DNA of 64,000 nt. Source: Planctomycetaceae bacterium. Its GTDB lineage: Bacteria; Planctomycetota; Planctomycetia; Planctomycetales; Planctomycetaceae. The position numbers were made by a program, and so were the translations under genes. Location: positions 50,416 to 114,415 of the forward strand of contig PBSL01000025.1 of the NCBI GenBank assembly GCA_002726205.1, given 5' to 3'. This document shows, in pieces, positions 8,963-19,010 of the stretch. Position 1 is the first letter of the stretch; the number at the start of each line of letters is the position of its first letter. The notes below the pieces were generated by a model. It made no database searches. It was not told the DNA's origin and saw nothing but the letters and a program-made list of their open reading frames with translations.

Positions 8963-11472
8963 TGCACCAACATGAACTCGCGACTGTTGAGCAACGCCCA
9001 CATGAAATCCTGGGCGGCCTCCAATCGCTTGTCTGCATAACTCTTGAAGAAGGCGGCCGAGACCTCCTGTTCCTTCACCGTTGGTCGCCGGCACAGCGAC
9101 CAGAGGTACAACTTCTCGACCAATTTCGCGTTATTCTTTTCGGCCTTGACCAACGTGGCCACCCGGCCGGCGGGAGAACTGACCCGGCTGATGATCGACT
9201 TGCCGTTGATGAAATGCAGCGCCTGCAGCATGTTCGACCCGGTATCCCGCTCGCACTCACAAGCCTCCATCCGCTGCGGTTTCCCGAAGAGCTTGAGGAA
9301 ATCGCTCTGGATGTTGGCATCCGGCAGTTGCTTGGCCGTGAATCCCGCCGGTGCGCCACCGAAGGCCTCGGGGACGCCGGTCGCCTGGACCAGGCAATCC
9401 AGCAGCGTCTCGGCCGGCAATCGCCGCGGAACGAATCTCGAGAAATTGGCGTCGTCGTGGACATTGGTCGCGTTCGCCTGGCTGCTGCGCTGGTAGGTCC
9501 GCGATTGGACGATCGTCCGCATCAGTCGACGCATGTCATACCCACCAGCGACGAAGTCGGCAGCCAGCGAATCGAGTAACTCGGGATTGACCGGCGGATT
9601 CGTCGAGCGGAGATCATCGACGGGATCGATGATCCCCCGGTGAAAAAAGTAACTCCAGATCCGGTTGGCCAGGCTGCGGGCAAAAAACGGGTTGTCCTTG
9701 GAAGTCAACCAGCGTGCATAGGACTCGCGACGGTCGACGCCGGCGGCCAATTTCGGTTCCGTGCCGCCCAGGAATCGAGGCGGCTGGGGCTGCCCGCTGC
9801 GAGGATTGAGACCAAAACCGGTCTTCAGGTTGATCACGACCGCCTTGGCGTTGCGAACACCGGGAAGCCTCGCGTCGGTCTTGGTTCCCACCTGGTTGAA
9901 GAAACTGAACAACCCGTAATAGTCCGCTTGTGTCCAGTTCTCGAACGGGTGGGGATGACAACGCGCACACAACATGCGTACGCCGCAGAACACCTGGGTG
10001 GTTCGCTGCAGGGTGTCATGCGTGTCGTTGCTGACGGCGAAAAAAGCCGCCGTCGGGCTGTCGCTGGCTCCTCCCCGTCCCAGCAACACCTGCCGCGCGA
10101 ATTCATCAAGCGGGAGATTCGATTCGACCGCTCCCCGCAACCACTCACGAAACGTGAAGACAGCCGGATCACTGAGTTTGCCACGGCTGTTCTGCAGCAG
10201 GTCGCCCCATTTCAATGACCATTGATCCACGAACTCGCTGCGGCTGAACAGCGTCTCGATCATCTTCGCCCGCTTCGCCGGATCGCTGTCCGACACGAAG
10301 GCGTGCAGTTCCTCGGGCGTCGGCTGGATACCGGCCAGGTCGATCGAAAGCCGCCGCAAGTACGTCGCGTCATCGGCGATCGCCGAGGGCTTGATATTCA
10401 GGGCATTGAGTTTCCGGGTGATGAACCGGTCGACGAGGTTGTCGCTTGGCACCGGGGTCGGCTCGAAATCTTCCCGCGGCTCCAGCACCAGGAATTCGGC
10501 CGTGGCAAAGGTGCGTTCGAACCGTGCCGAGACGGCGGTTTCGCCGAGCATCTCCGCAGAAACCAGCCCCTCGTCGGTGACCGTGGCGATCTTCTGCGTG
10601 TTGACGCTGAAGGTGGTCAACCGCGTCACATCGCGACGGCTGCCATCGGAATAATGCGCTACCACCTGCAGTTGCTGCTGACGGCGCGGGCCGATCACGA
10701 CGCGTCGAGGATAAATCGACAGCGAGCGAAACGATGCGGCGTCCTTCTCATCGGGACGGGCGCCTTCCCGGATCCATCCCAGCATCAACCGGTGTCTCAG
10801 ACTGCCCGGCTCGATCAGCGCGCCTCCCTTGTGAGGCACCTCGCCGAGTGGCTTTGTCAGCAAAAGACTGGCGGTTGGATTGTGCTGGTTGATCCGTCGG
10901 CCGAAGAACTCGGCGGTCAGCGACTGGAAATCGGCCACGGGATCCGACCCACGCAACGAGAGCTTGAAGCCGTTCTTGCCCAGGGAATAGCCGTGACAGG
11001 ACCCCTGGTTGCAACCGCTCTTGGAGAGCACGGGCATGACATCGTCCCGGAAGCTGTGACGACGCGGTTCGGCGGGGAGCTTCACGGTCACCACCACCAG
11101 GGCGAACAGCCCCTGGGACTGGACCTCGATCCGGGTGGTCCCGTTGGCAATCGGTTCGATCAATCCCAGGGCACTCACTCTCGCCACCTGCTCGTCGGCA
11201 CAGCGAAACGAGGCCCGCCCGGTCAGGTCGACGGTTTGACCCAGTGGCGTCCGTGCAGAAACGATTAGCGAGTGGGGGCGTCGGCGATGCGTCAGCTCGA
11301 CACTTGACGGCTCGACGGTCAACTGGCCGATCAGTCCCGGTGACTCATCGGGCGATTCCGCCTGCAGCGATCCAGACGGCAGCAACATCGACAGCAGCAG
11401 TATCGACAACCACGACCCACGGTGGAAAATCAACGCCGTCCCTGTCGTGTCGGAGAGTTTCGAGGAGTTCAT
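8959..11472 (-). CDS. DUF1549/DUF1553 surface protein with Ig-like and cytochrome-type domains
   Basis: 837 aa. A hydrophobic export signal (about 20-38) is followed by a Big2-like Ig domain (about 50-130), then a planctomycete cytochrome segment with C154NQGSCH160, a CXXXXCH variant that often marks this family. DUF1549 follows (about 320-520; FITRKLNALNIKPS, LRRLSIDLAGIQPTPEEL) and DUF1553 (about 560-800; SRSLANRIWSYFFHRGIIDPVDDLR-type region, ALHFINGKSI). These proteins are abundant in planctomycetes and almost always sit beside DUF1501 genes; their biochemical role is unknown. It overlaps the upstream gene by ATGA (11469-11472) and the downstream gene by ATGA (8959-8962). Confidence 0.92.
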   Translation of the reverse strand: MNSSKLSDTTGTALIFHRGSWLSILLLSMLLPSGSLQAESPDESPGLIGQLTVEPSSVELTHRRRPHSLIVSARTPLGQTVDLTGRASFRCADEQVARVSALGLIEPIANGTTRIEVQSQGLFALVVVTVKLPAEPRRHSFRDDVMPVLSKSGCNQGSCHGYSLGKNGFKLSLRGSDPVADFQSLTAEFFGRRINQHNPTASLLLTKPLGEVPHKGGALIEPGSLRHRLMLGWIREGARPDEKDAASFRSLSIYPRRVVIGPRRQQQLQVVAHYSDGSRRDVTRLTTFSVNTQKIATVTDEGLVSAEMLGETAVSARFERTFATAEFLVLEPREDFEPTPVPSDNLVDRFITRKLNALNIKPSAIADDATYLRRLSIDLAGIQPTPEELHAFVSDSDPAKRAKMIETLFSRSEFVDQWSLKWGDLLQNSRGKLSDPAVFTFREWLRGAVESNLPLDEFARQVLLGRGGASDSPTAAFFAVSNDTHDTLQRTTQVFCGVRMLCARCHPHPFENWTQADYYGLFSFFNQVGTKTDARLPGVRNAKAVVINLKTGFGLNPRSGQPQPPRFLGGTEPKLAAGVDRRESYARWLTSKDNPFFARSLANRIWSYFFHRGIIDPVDDLRSTNPPVNPELLDSLAADFVAGGYDMRRLMRTIVQSRTYQRSSQANATNVHDDANFSRFVPRRLPAETLLDCLVQATGVPEAFGGAPAGFTAKQLPDANIQSDFLKLFGKPQRMEACECERDTGSNMLQALHFINGKSIISRVSSPAGRVATLVKAEKNNAKLVEKLYLWSLCRRPTVKEQEVSAAFFKSYADKRLEAAQDFMWALLNSREFMLVQ

Positions 11473-14006
11473 CGCGCCACGCTCCGGGGTATTGGGGGAG
11501 CTGGAAGTCGGTTGTCGGTCGTACCGAGAATCAACGTGACCGTCTGGCGTGCCTGAACCACAACCGCTGCCGCCTTGGGATTCGGAGGACCGCTGACGAC
11601 AATTGCGAGCTTGTCGATCCGGGCGGCCGCAAACGTCCCGGGCACCTTCAGCGGCAACGTGAACCGCGTCTGTCCCGGCTTGATCACAACCTTCGGCGCC
11701 GCGATGCCCTTGGGCTGGCCGGCCACCGTCACCGTGACATCTCCAGCAAAGGTCCCGTGCCGAATGATCTCGCCCTGCAATCCCACGGTCGCGTCGGCCT
11801 TCGGGGACCGTGCGACAAGTACAGCGTCGGCTGAACGCGGGACCAGCTCCAGGGAACGATGCGTCCCGAACCGCTTCACGGGTGTGAATGATCGGGCGAC
11901 AGTCGTCTTGTTGTCCAGGCTCCTGAGTTCGGCGAGAACCGCGAGGTCATAATCGGTCAGGTTCAGCCCCGGCGGTGTGACCACACTGAAAACGGCATCC
12001 CGGGACTGGCCGGCAACGATCCGGCGGAGGGTTTTTACTTTTTCGTCACGATCTCCACGGGCCTTGTCGAGTTGTTTCTTCAATGCGGCAGTGGCAGCCC
12101 CGGGGGCGGCGAGTTTCTTTTCGAGTGCCCGCACGCTCATCCGTGCCTTGAGGGCGGCATCCCATGCCGATTTCGTTGCCGCGGCCACGGGAATCTCGAC
12201 GGTGGCCTTGGCACCTCGAATCGCCAACGCCGCGTTGGGTTTGCCCTTGGTCAGGGGCACCTGCTGACTTGTCACCAGGCTCAAGCGGATCGGTCCGATC
12301 GCCTCGGTGCCACGAGACAGCACGATCGGCAATGCCCGATCCTGGCCCTGGTACAGCGGCGTCCCCAATCCGGGAGTCTTCCAGGAAACACCGATCCCCT
12401 CGGCCGGTGGCGGACCACGGGCAACGGCCAGGTCGCCGGCCAGCCAGGGCTGCAGGGACGCGATCGGATGCTTCGTCGTGCGTACCGGACGGTGAATGAC
12501 TTCTTTTGCTCCCACGGAAACACCGACGAGTTCAAAATCATCAAACCCAGCCTGGCCATCCTTGACTGCGGGAATCACGGTGACCAGGGCACCGGGGGCA
12601 CCGGCCGGAATCTGTGGCGTCAGCAGTTCAAAGGCACCCGACGCCCTGGAGGCCAACAATCGAATCGCCCCGTTGTAGCCTCGCCGGGCAACATCCACCC
12701 GGAACACGTGCCGTCCCCCGCTCAGGACGTTGTGCGTGCCCTCGGCCACCGTCAACGAAAAATCGGGGCGGGCGGGATCGGTTGTTCGGCTCACAAGCAG
12801 GCGATAAACAAATCGCGAACCGCCTCGACCATGCCGATCGCTGACGAGGGCATCCACCCGGCTGACGCCGGCCGGAACCGTGTAGTCGATTCGCGAATCC
12901 GAGCGAACAGCATCGTCGTTGGTTGCCAGTACGGCTCCAGCAGGTCGCTGCAATTCCAGCATCGAGTCCAGTGGGGTTCCCAGTCGATCCGCAAACACCT
13001 CGAATCGCAGTTTCTCGCCGGCTCGAACAACGACCTGCCATCGATCCGCCTCGCCGCGTTCGAGGATTCGACCACTGGCCGCAGCAGGAACCGTCGGCAG
13101 GATCCTCGCGGCTTTTGCGTCGACCGGCTCGACGATTTCACGAACCCATGAGACCTCGACCCGAGGTCTCAATCCCACAGGGCGACTCTTGCCGTTCCAG
13201 GCCACGGGAACGAATCCCCTCGCGGTTTTCTCGACGTCGACGACCGACACCGTTTCGGTTCCCGCGGTCCCCAGCAGCAGGACCCGTGTTTGCTGCCCCC
13301 GCGAAACCGATGGCGGAAAGACCAGGTCGGCAGCATCGAACGTGCCGATCGCCAGGCGATAGTCACCCGGGTTCCCCGCCGCATACTGCAGGTCGTGCCA
13401 CTTCACTTCGTAGGCACCATCGGCAGGAAGCCGGGCCGAGATCCGCGTATCACCGGCGAGGTCGGGCCTGGGCAGCGACAAGGCGAGTTGACGCCCGCGG
13501 GCGTTGTACAGGTGCAGCACCGGCTTGATCGTCGAGCCCAGCCGGCGAGCCATCAGGTCGATGGTGACCTGCTGACCGGCCTTGCCCTGGAAGCGGGTCG
13601 AGACGACCTGCGAACCGGACAGCCGACCGTGCAGTGCCACCGGCAGCGAATCGATGACTCCGGCCACGGGCCGTTGCGGCAGATGGTCAAGAGTCACAAC
13701 CCGGGGTTTGGACAGCCCGTGCTGATTGGCCACGCGGAGGTGGTAGACACCGGGAACGACGTTGGCGGCCAGCGTGACGTCGACAGCAAGCTGCGTGGCT
13801 GTCGGCTTTCCCACGATCGCCTGCCTTGCGATCGGCACACCGGCGACCAGTCGCGGCGCCGGCAACAGGCCCGCACCCTTCACGACCAATCGCGTGGTCC
13901 CGCCGACCTGCAACCCGCGGACCGACAACTGGGAGATTTTCGGCGGTGCGGCCAGGGCCACCGTCGGCCACACGCAGCAACAAAACAGAATCGCTCGCCG
14001 TCTCAT
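11469..14006 (-). CDS. Large exported protein with TIG/IPT-like and pre-peptidase C-terminal-like domains
   Basis: 845 aa. A signal peptide (MRRRAILFCCCVW to ALAAPP) precedes an IPT/TIG-like segment (about 20-105, QVGGTTRLVVKGAG, PGVYHLRVAN). Two PPC-like beta domains follow (about 120-220, VVSTRFQGKAGQQVTIDLMARRL pattern; and about 310-410, RWQVVVRAGEKLRFEVFADRLGTPLD pattern). A later stretch (about 605-660) is rich in Ala/Lys and probably alpha-helical. No catalytic motif is visible, so it is likely structural or adhesive at the cell surface. Genes of this kind commonly lie between DUF1501 and DUF1549 genes in planctomycetes. The start has no good ribosome-binding site and lies 28 bases after the DUF1501 stop. 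Confidence 0.8.
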   Translation of the reverse strand: MRRRAILFCCCVWPTVALAAPPKISQLSVRGLQVGGTTRLVVKGAGLLPAPRLVAGVPIARQAIVGKPTATQLAVDVTLAANVVPGVYHLRVANQHGLSKPRVVTLDHLPQRPVAGVIDSLPVALHGRLSGSQVVSTRFQGKAGQQVTIDLMARRLGSTIKPVLHLYNARGRQLALSLPRPDLAGDTRISARLPADGAYEVKWHDLQYAAGNPGDYRLAIGTFDAADLVFPPSVSRGQQTRVLLLGTAGTETVSVVDVEKTARGFVPVAWNGKSRPVGLRPRVEVSWVREIVEPVDAKAARILPTVPAAASGRILERGEADRWQVVVRAGEKLRFEVFADRLGTPLDSMLELQRPAGAVLATNDDAVRSDSRIDYTVPAGVSRVDALVSDRHGRGGSRFVYRLLVSRTTDPARPDFSLTVAEGTHNVLSGGRHVFRVDVARRGYNGAIRLLASRASGAFELLTPQIPAGAPGALVTVIPAVKDGQAGFDDFELVGVSVGAKEVIHRPVRTTKHPIASLQPWLAGDLAVARGPPPAEGIGVSWKTPGLGTPLYQGQDRALPIVLSRGTEAIGPIRLSLVTSQQVPLTKGKPNAALAIRGAKATVEIPVAAATKSAWDAALKARMSVRALEKKLAAPGAATAALKKQLDKARGDRDEKVKTLRRIVAGQSRDAVFSVVTPPGLNLTDYDLAVLAELRSLDNKTTVARSFTPVKRFGTHRSLELVPRSADAVLVARSPKADATVGLQGEIIRHGTFAGDVTVTVAGQPKGIAAPKVVIKPGQTRFTLPLKVPGTFAAARIDKLAIVVSGPPNPKAAAVVVQARQTVTLILGTTDNRLPAPPIPRSVAR

Positions 14007-14034
14007 GTCGGGTTGTCCGCCGATTCGCCTGGGA

Positions 14035-15411
14035 TCACTCGAACAACTCTTCGATCGGCTCGGCCTCGATGAAACGGACCGGCCGGCTGCCGGGGCCGGG
14101 CATCATCGTCGTCTCCAGGTCGATCCCCATCGCCGTGTACACCGAGGCGACAACCTGAGGAGGCTGGATGGGGCGATCGTGGGGCGCAGCTCCGATCTTG
14201 TCGGTCGACCCGATCACCTGACCACCCTTGATGCCACCGCCAACGAAGAAGTTGGTCCAGGCAGGCGGATAGTGATCGCGGCCGCCGCGATTGTTGAGCT
14301 TGGGGGTGCGACCAAACTCACTGAGCACGGCCACAACAGTTTCCTCGAGCATCCCCCGCGCCTCGAGATCTTCGATCAGCGCCGTGAAGGCCTGGTCGAA
14401 TTGCGGACACAGATGCCGTTCATAGTCGAGATAGGTGTTGTCCAGGCTCGAACCGTTGGCGTGCATGTCCCAGCAGGTCACGTTGAAGACGGTATCAAAG
14501 TGGTTGACCGTCACGAACCGGGTTCCCCGCTCGATCAACCGCCGTGCCAACAGGCAGCTCTGGCCGAACGTATTGCGGCCGTAACGGTCGCGGACCTTGT
14601 CGGATTCGGTAGCCGGATCGAAAGCCTTGCGGTTCTCCGGAGAGGTCAACAGGTTGAAGGCCCGGGCGTAGGCGGTGTCGCGTTGGATGGTGGAGGAGGT
14701 TTCGGTCTTTCGTTGCAGGCCGTCGAGCTGCTTGAGGAGATTACGGCGCGAGTTGATCCGAAAGTCCGTCTGGCCCTTGGGCGGCTCGAGATTGGCAACC
14801 TTGAAACCCTTGACCGCCGGGTCACTACCGAGAAAGAAAGGCTCGTGAGCAGAACCGACGAAACCGGCCTGTTGACCGTGGGGCGTCGAGGTACCCGTGT
14901 TGCCAATCTTGACCGGCAGGATGACATTGGCCGGCAGACTGCTTTTCTGCCCGAAGACACGCGAAACCGACGAGCCCATGTGTGGCTTGATGTTGGCGGC
15001 GTTGAAGTCGTGGCCGGTCATCATCCAACGCTGGCCGTTCTCGTGCGACGCCCCGGTGTTGTGGTGCAGGCTGCGGACCAGGGCGACCTTGTCCATCATC
15101 CGAGCCATCAGTGGAAAGTGCTCGCAAATCTGGATCCCGGCAACGTTGGTGTCGATCGGCTTGTACTTACCACGGATGTCAGCAGGAGCAGCGGGTTTCA
15201 TGTCCCAGGTGTCCAGGTGACCGGGCGAACCGACCAGGAACAACGTGATGCAGTTCTTGATCTTCTGCTTGCTCGCATCGATAACGCCGGCAGCTTCAAG
15301 CCGATGAGCATTGGGCAGCGACAGCCCCATCGCCGTTGCTCCAGCCTGGAGAAAACTGCGGCGGTTCACACCATCGCAAACGGACACTCTTTCATTGCCA
15401 ATATGAAGCAT
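14035..15411 (-). CDS. DUF1501 family protein, Tat-exported
   Basis: 458 aa. The N-terminus carries a twin-arginine signal (NRRSFLQAGATAMGLSL). The body shows DUF1501 hallmarks: LFLVGSPGHLDTWDMKP, LVRSLHHNTGASHENGQRW, GGRDHYPPAWTNFFVGGGIKGG and VLSEFGRTPKLNNRGG. The fold is related to the alkaline phosphatase/sulfatase superfamily, but no activity is established. A GTG at 15432 is possible, but AAGGGA about 10 bases before the ATG at 15411 favours the shorter form. It sits upstream of the PPC-like and DUF1549 genes, the standard planctomycete arrangement. Family assignment is firm; function is unknown. Confidence 0.92.
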   Translation of the reverse strand: MLHIGNERVSVCDGVNRRSFLQAGATAMGLSLPNAHRLEAAGVIDASKQKIKNCITLFLVGSPGHLDTWDMKPAAPADIRGKYKPIDTNVAGIQICEHFPLMARMMDKVALVRSLHHNTGASHENGQRWMMTGHDFNAANIKPHMGSSVSRVFGQKSSLPANVILPVKIGNTGTSTPHGQQAGFVGSAHEPFFLGSDPAVKGFKVANLEPPKGQTDFRINSRRNLLKQLDGLQRKTETSSTIQRDTAYARAFNLLTSPENRKAFDPATESDKVRDRYGRNTFGQSCLLARRLIERGTRFVTVNHFDTVFNVTCWDMHANGSSLDNTYLDYERHLCPQFDQAFTALIEDLEARGMLEETVVAVLSEFGRTPKLNNRGGRDHYPPAWTNFFVGGGIKGGQVIGSTDKIGAAPHDRPIQPPQVVASVYTAMGIDLETTMMPGPGSRPVRFIEAEPIEELFE

Positions 15412-15493
15412 CGGTGGCGATCCCTTTTTCACCGAGGGGAGACGAGGAGTTCACATGCTCGCGGTGGTCGAAGACGACCAACCCGGGCATTTG

Positions 15494-15799
15494 TCAGATC
15501 GTGTAAGCGACCGTATTGGAGATGTCGATGAACTTGCTGTCGATGAACTCGCGTTGTTTGTTCTTGCGGTAATTGACGTATTTCCACATCTGCAACACGA
15601 TCTCGTACTTTCCCGGCAACTTGTCCGGGTGCTCGTAGCTTGCCTGGGCACGGGCAGCCGGTGTGGCAACCACCTTGCCGTTGTGGCTGACCTTCCACTG
15701 CAAACGCAATCCCCAGTCGTTGGTGATCTCGCCACGACTGACCTTGCGGCCGTCGAGACGAATCGCCGACTTCGGGGTTCCTTCAAACTTCTGGTCCAT
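15494..15799 (-). CDS. Small conserved-looking protein, function unknown
   Basis: 101 aa, basic, without a signal peptide or membrane segment. The sequence is not a shadow of another gene and alternates in a beta-strand-like way; ASYEHPDKLPGKYEIVLQMW resembles a strand-turn-strand of an Ig/PKD-type sandwich. A good Shine-Dalgarno (GGGGAG, 9 bases before the ATG) supports translation. It lies 82 bases upstream of the DUF1501 gene and 135 bases downstream of the Tat-signal gene, on the same strand. I do not recognise a named family. Its place inside the surface-protein cluster suggests a linked role, but that is inference. Confidence 0.65.
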   Translation of the reverse strand: MDQKFEGTPKSAIRLDGRKVSRGEITNDWGLRLQWKVSHNGKVVATPAARAQASYEHPDKLPGKYEIVLQMWKYVNYRKNKQREFIDSKFIDISNTVAYTI

Positions 15800-15934
15800 T
15801 CCGACAGACTCCCCGACGCGTGATTGTCCCGCATCTGGTGGGACGCGAAGATGACATCAACGAATCTTGATTCTACACAAATCGCGCTCGGATCACAGAC
15901 CTTCCCTGGCCGCAACTGCCGCAAACCGTTCGCC

Positions 15935-17224
15935 TTAGGTCCGGGCGAACGTCGAACGCCTTGTCGACTTGTACTCGACGTCCAGGTGCGGTGTTTTCAG
16001 GACCTTCTGCTTGACCATCGATTCGATCGAGGCGGCCAGGATCCCCGATGTCAACAGTGTCCTCTCGACGGGATATCCGGCCTTGCCACTGATGAACATG
16101 TTCTCGGCATGCCCCATCAACTCGGCCGAGTATTGCACGTTGGGTCCCGGTGGCAGGTGGAAGAGAGTCGAGAGGGGTTCCCTGCGACCCTGCAAACGGG
16201 CAGCAAACGTGAAATCACCGACCAATCCGTTCATCAGGAACATGGTCGCCCGGGTTCCATCGCGATACTGGTAGCGGTAGGCGACGGGTTCCTTGACCAT
16301 CTTCCGGATCTCCTGCGGCGTCGGGTGCCAGTGAGAGAACGTCGGTCGTGGTTGTTGGAGCGTCTGCGAGCGGGTCAGGCAAGCCTCGAACAGTTCGCCG
16401 CTCCAGCCCCCCTGCTCGAAAGATCCCTGCGACATCGCTTTCCAGAAAGCCTCACCGCGAAGTCCCTGGACCCATTCCACGCCGGTCTCTCCGCCATCCC
16501 GTCGTTCGGCCATGCATTGCATCACCTCGAGGATGTGGAAGTCGTAGCTGTCGACACCCCCCATCGCCAGGCCCATGATTTCCTTGACCCTGGCCCCTCG
16601 CGGCATCTCCACGGCCGGCATCCGCCAGGTCACCGGAAGGCTCGAACCGGCCATGAACGGAAAGTCGAGTTCTCGGGAAATCTCGACCATCTCCCGGGCC
16701 CACTCCCACTTCCAGGAGAGATGCTTGTCGTTGAACACCGGTACGCTTTGCCCGTCCTTGCGGAAAACGTCGGTGATCTTCTTGAACAGTTCGTATCGCG
16801 GGTACTTCTTCTGGCCCAGTTCGTTTCGCGGGTAATTGCCGTGTTCACCGATCAACAGCACCGCGTCGACGGCCAGTTTTCGACCACCCCGCCGCAATGT
16901 CTCGGCCACGGTCGGAAAGATCGTGAAGCCAAATTCCTTGGCGCGCGGACGGCTGAGATCATTCTTGGGAACCTGGTCGGCGTAGAGCGAAACAACCTTG
17001 AGCCGGGGCTGGTTCCAGCGTCCGTTGGTAGGATAACCGTGCAGGAAACGATCGCCCATGTGCTGGGAGTGCGAGCGAGGCCGCCACTCCGTCGAGACGA
17101 TCGCCATCGTCCGCGGCGATTTCTCTTTTCTTGCGGCCAGGGCTTCATCGGCAGCACCGCCGGCCAGTGCTGCCGCGGCTGCCGTCACGGTGGTGTTCTG
17201 GACAAAATCACGTCGTGTCAACAT
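15935..17224 (-). CDS. Tat-signal exported protein, planctomycete conserved, function unknown
   Basis: 429 aa. It begins with a twin-arginine signal (TRRDFVQN, then an Ala-rich hydrophobic stretch ending near EALAARK). The mature part opens with a possible nucleotide-like or sugar-binding fold: TMAIVSTEWRPRSHSQHMGDRFLHGY and LKVVSLYADQVPKND resemble the first strands of Gfo/Idh-type Rossmann proteins, but no GXGXXG is seen. A later WLI-GEHGNYP-like segment (VDAVLLIGEHGNYPRNE) is distinctive. GGAG lies 8 bases before the ATG. It follows the CocE/NonD hydrolase by 48 bases and is probably in the same transcript. I cannot assign an activity. Confidence 0.75.
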   Translation of the reverse strand: MLTRRDFVQNTTVTAAAAALAGGAADEALAARKEKSPRTMAIVSTEWRPRSHSQHMGDRFLHGYPTNGRWNQPRLKVVSLYADQVPKNDLSRPRAKEFGFTIFPTVAETLRRGGRKLAVDAVLLIGEHGNYPRNELGQKKYPRYELFKKITDVFRKDGQSVPVFNDKHLSWKWEWAREMVEISRELDFPFMAGSSLPVTWRMPAVEMPRGARVKEIMGLAMGGVDSYDFHILEVMQCMAERRDGGETGVEWVQGLRGEAFWKAMSQGSFEQGGWSGELFEACLTRSQTLQQPRPTFSHWHPTPQEIRKMVKEPVAYRYQYRDGTRATMFLMNGLVGDFTFAARLQGRREPLSTLFHLPPGPNVQYSAELMGHAENMFISGKAGYPVERTLLTSGILAASIESMVKQKVLKTPHLDVEYKSTRRSTFART

Positions 17225-17272
17225 GAGCAGAGCTCCGTTCTCGAATGGGCGGTTTCGGTTGGTCCGGGCGAT

Positions 17273-18964
17273 TCACTTCCCAGCGCGAGGGATCACCGGT
17301 GCAATGATCCGCGAAGCGTAACGTCGATTGTGGTGAATCGTGTTGGTTGCCCTGCGGGCGTCCCCGGGAAACTCGATCGTCAGTGGCTTTCCGGTCTGCG
17401 GGTTGGGTTCGTAGAGCGGTGCACCGGTACTGGCCACGGTCACGCGAATCCGGTGACCGCTGTTGAAGATCTGGCTCAACCAGCCAACGCGGAACCGCAC
17501 CTTCTGGACCTGGCCGGGCTTCATCAATACCTCGCGACGAAACCCCTCGCGATACCTCAACCGCCAGGGATAGCCGATGATCAGGATCGACCGGCCGTCG
17601 GGATACACGTCGCAGACACGGACCAGCACGTCGGTGTCCGGGGCTGTTGAGGAGACGTGCAGCTCGACCTCGACCTTGCCGGTCCATTCGACCGGCTGCT
17701 TCAGCACCGGTGAAGAAAAGCTCAGGACGCCGTCCTGTTTTTCGAAGGCGCGGGCATCACGGGCTCCCAGGAACGACCTGCCGGGGATCGTCGAGGGTTG
17801 GTTCGGGTCACTCACGAGACGGGTCACCGCATCGGCCGAATCCGGTTCGCCGGGCAGCAACTTTCCCTGCTGGTGAAGGTACAGCGACGTCGCCTGCGAC
17901 GGCGGCGGCCAATCAGCAGCCGTCCTCCAGGTATTGCCTGGCGCCCCGGGTTCACCAACGGCTCCCATCACGTAGTACCGGACCGCCGCTTCCTCGGCGG
18001 CCGTCGTGACTTTCCCCTTCAGTTGTTGATTGAACCACCGCACCATTGACCGGTGGACATCGATTCCGGCGTTTTCCGGATAGGCCAGCGAACCGACCTT
18101 GTTTCCCTTGTTGCGGCGTCCGTGCAGCCAGGGCCCAAGCAGCAGTTTCTGGCGACCAACCGACCCCGGCCCGCCCCGGTGTTGCCGCCCCCGGAAACTG
18201 GCGACCGACCCCTGGTTCATGAAGTCGTACCAGCTGCCGATCGTGAAGCAGGGAACGTTCATCCTGTCGAAGTGCCGTGAACAGTCCTCGGCCTCCCAGT
18301 ACTCGTCGTAGTTGGGATGAGCGAACCACTCGGCCATCAGGGCCCGGTTGTGCGCGGGCACCCGGCAAACACGATCCATGCCCTTGAATCGGTCCGGCCG
18401 CGTGGTTCCACCCAGCCGGTAACCTTCCTGGAAGAGGCTCAGCCCCGTGTCGACCATGTACTGACACACCAGGTGAGGTGGCCGCGTGACGGCCAGAAAG
18501 TTCTGGGCGAATCCTCCCTGCGAGCTGCCGAACGTGCCGATCTTCCCGGTGCACCACTTCCGAGACGCCAGCCACTCGCAGGTGTCAAACCCATCCTGCA
18601 ACTCACCCCAGGCCAGCGCCCGGTAGCCGACCCATGTCCCCTCGGACTTCTGGGCCCCACGAAAGTTCACGTGCAAGACCCCGAAGCCCTCGGACGCCAG
18701 TCGTGCCGCCATCTCGCGCGTCGCTCGTCCGGCCAGGCTGGCGTATCGCTGCTCGAAGACGCCCGGCCAGGGCCCCTTGCCGGCAGGGAGATAGAGGTAG
18801 CCGGAAAGCCGCTTGCCATCCCGCATCGGCACCTGGACGTGAGTTTCGGTGACGTCACCCAGTTCGACGTCGGCACCGTTGACCGGGACCTGCACGCCCA
18901 GCACAACCAATGCCGCCGCGATTCCCGTCGTCAGCCACCCCGTCGTTCCCACTGGTCTGCTCAT
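17273..18964 (-). CDS. CocE/NonD family hydrolase (X-Pro dipeptidyl-peptidase S15-like), secreted
   Basis: 563 aa with a signal peptide (about 1-31). The S15-type alpha/beta-hydrolase domain covers about 45-330: VPMRDGKRLSGYLYLP at the start and the nucleophile elbow GSSQGG with Ser148. A C-terminal jelly-roll (PepX_C, about 370-550) is indicated by FSSPVLKQPVEWTGKVEVELHVSSTAPDTD and FNSGHRIRVTVASTGAP. Family members cleave acyl or peptide bonds, including X-Pro dipeptides and cocaine esters; the actual substrate is unknown. AGGAG lies 7 bases before the ATG. The gene follows the amidohydrolase by 46 bases. Confidence 0.88.
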   Translation of the reverse strand: MSRPVGTTGWLTTGIAAALVVLGVQVPVNGADVELGDVTETHVQVPMRDGKRLSGYLYLPAGKGPWPGVFEQRYASLAGRATREMAARLASEGFGVLHVNFRGAQKSEGTWVGYRALAWGELQDGFDTCEWLASRKWCTGKIGTFGSSQGGFAQNFLAVTRPPHLVCQYMVDTGLSLFQEGYRLGGTTRPDRFKGMDRVCRVPAHNRALMAEWFAHPNYDEYWEAEDCSRHFDRMNVPCFTIGSWYDFMNQGSVASFRGRQHRGGPGSVGRQKLLLGPWLHGRRNKGNKVGSLAYPENAGIDVHRSMVRWFNQQLKGKVTTAAEEAAVRYYVMGAVGEPGAPGNTWRTAADWPPPSQATSLYLHQQGKLLPGEPDSADAVTRLVSDPNQPSTIPGRSFLGARDARAFEKQDGVLSFSSPVLKQPVEWTGKVEVELHVSSTAPDTDVLVRVCDVYPDGRSILIIGYPWRLRYREGFRREVLMKPGQVQKVRFRVGWLSQIFNSGHRIRVTVASTGAPLYEPNPQTGKPLTIEFPGDARRATNTIHHNRRYASRIIAPVIPRAGK

Positions 18965-19010
18965 CGCAAGACTCCTGTCTCCTGGTTGTCCAACTCGTCA
19001 AAGCGGCCGG

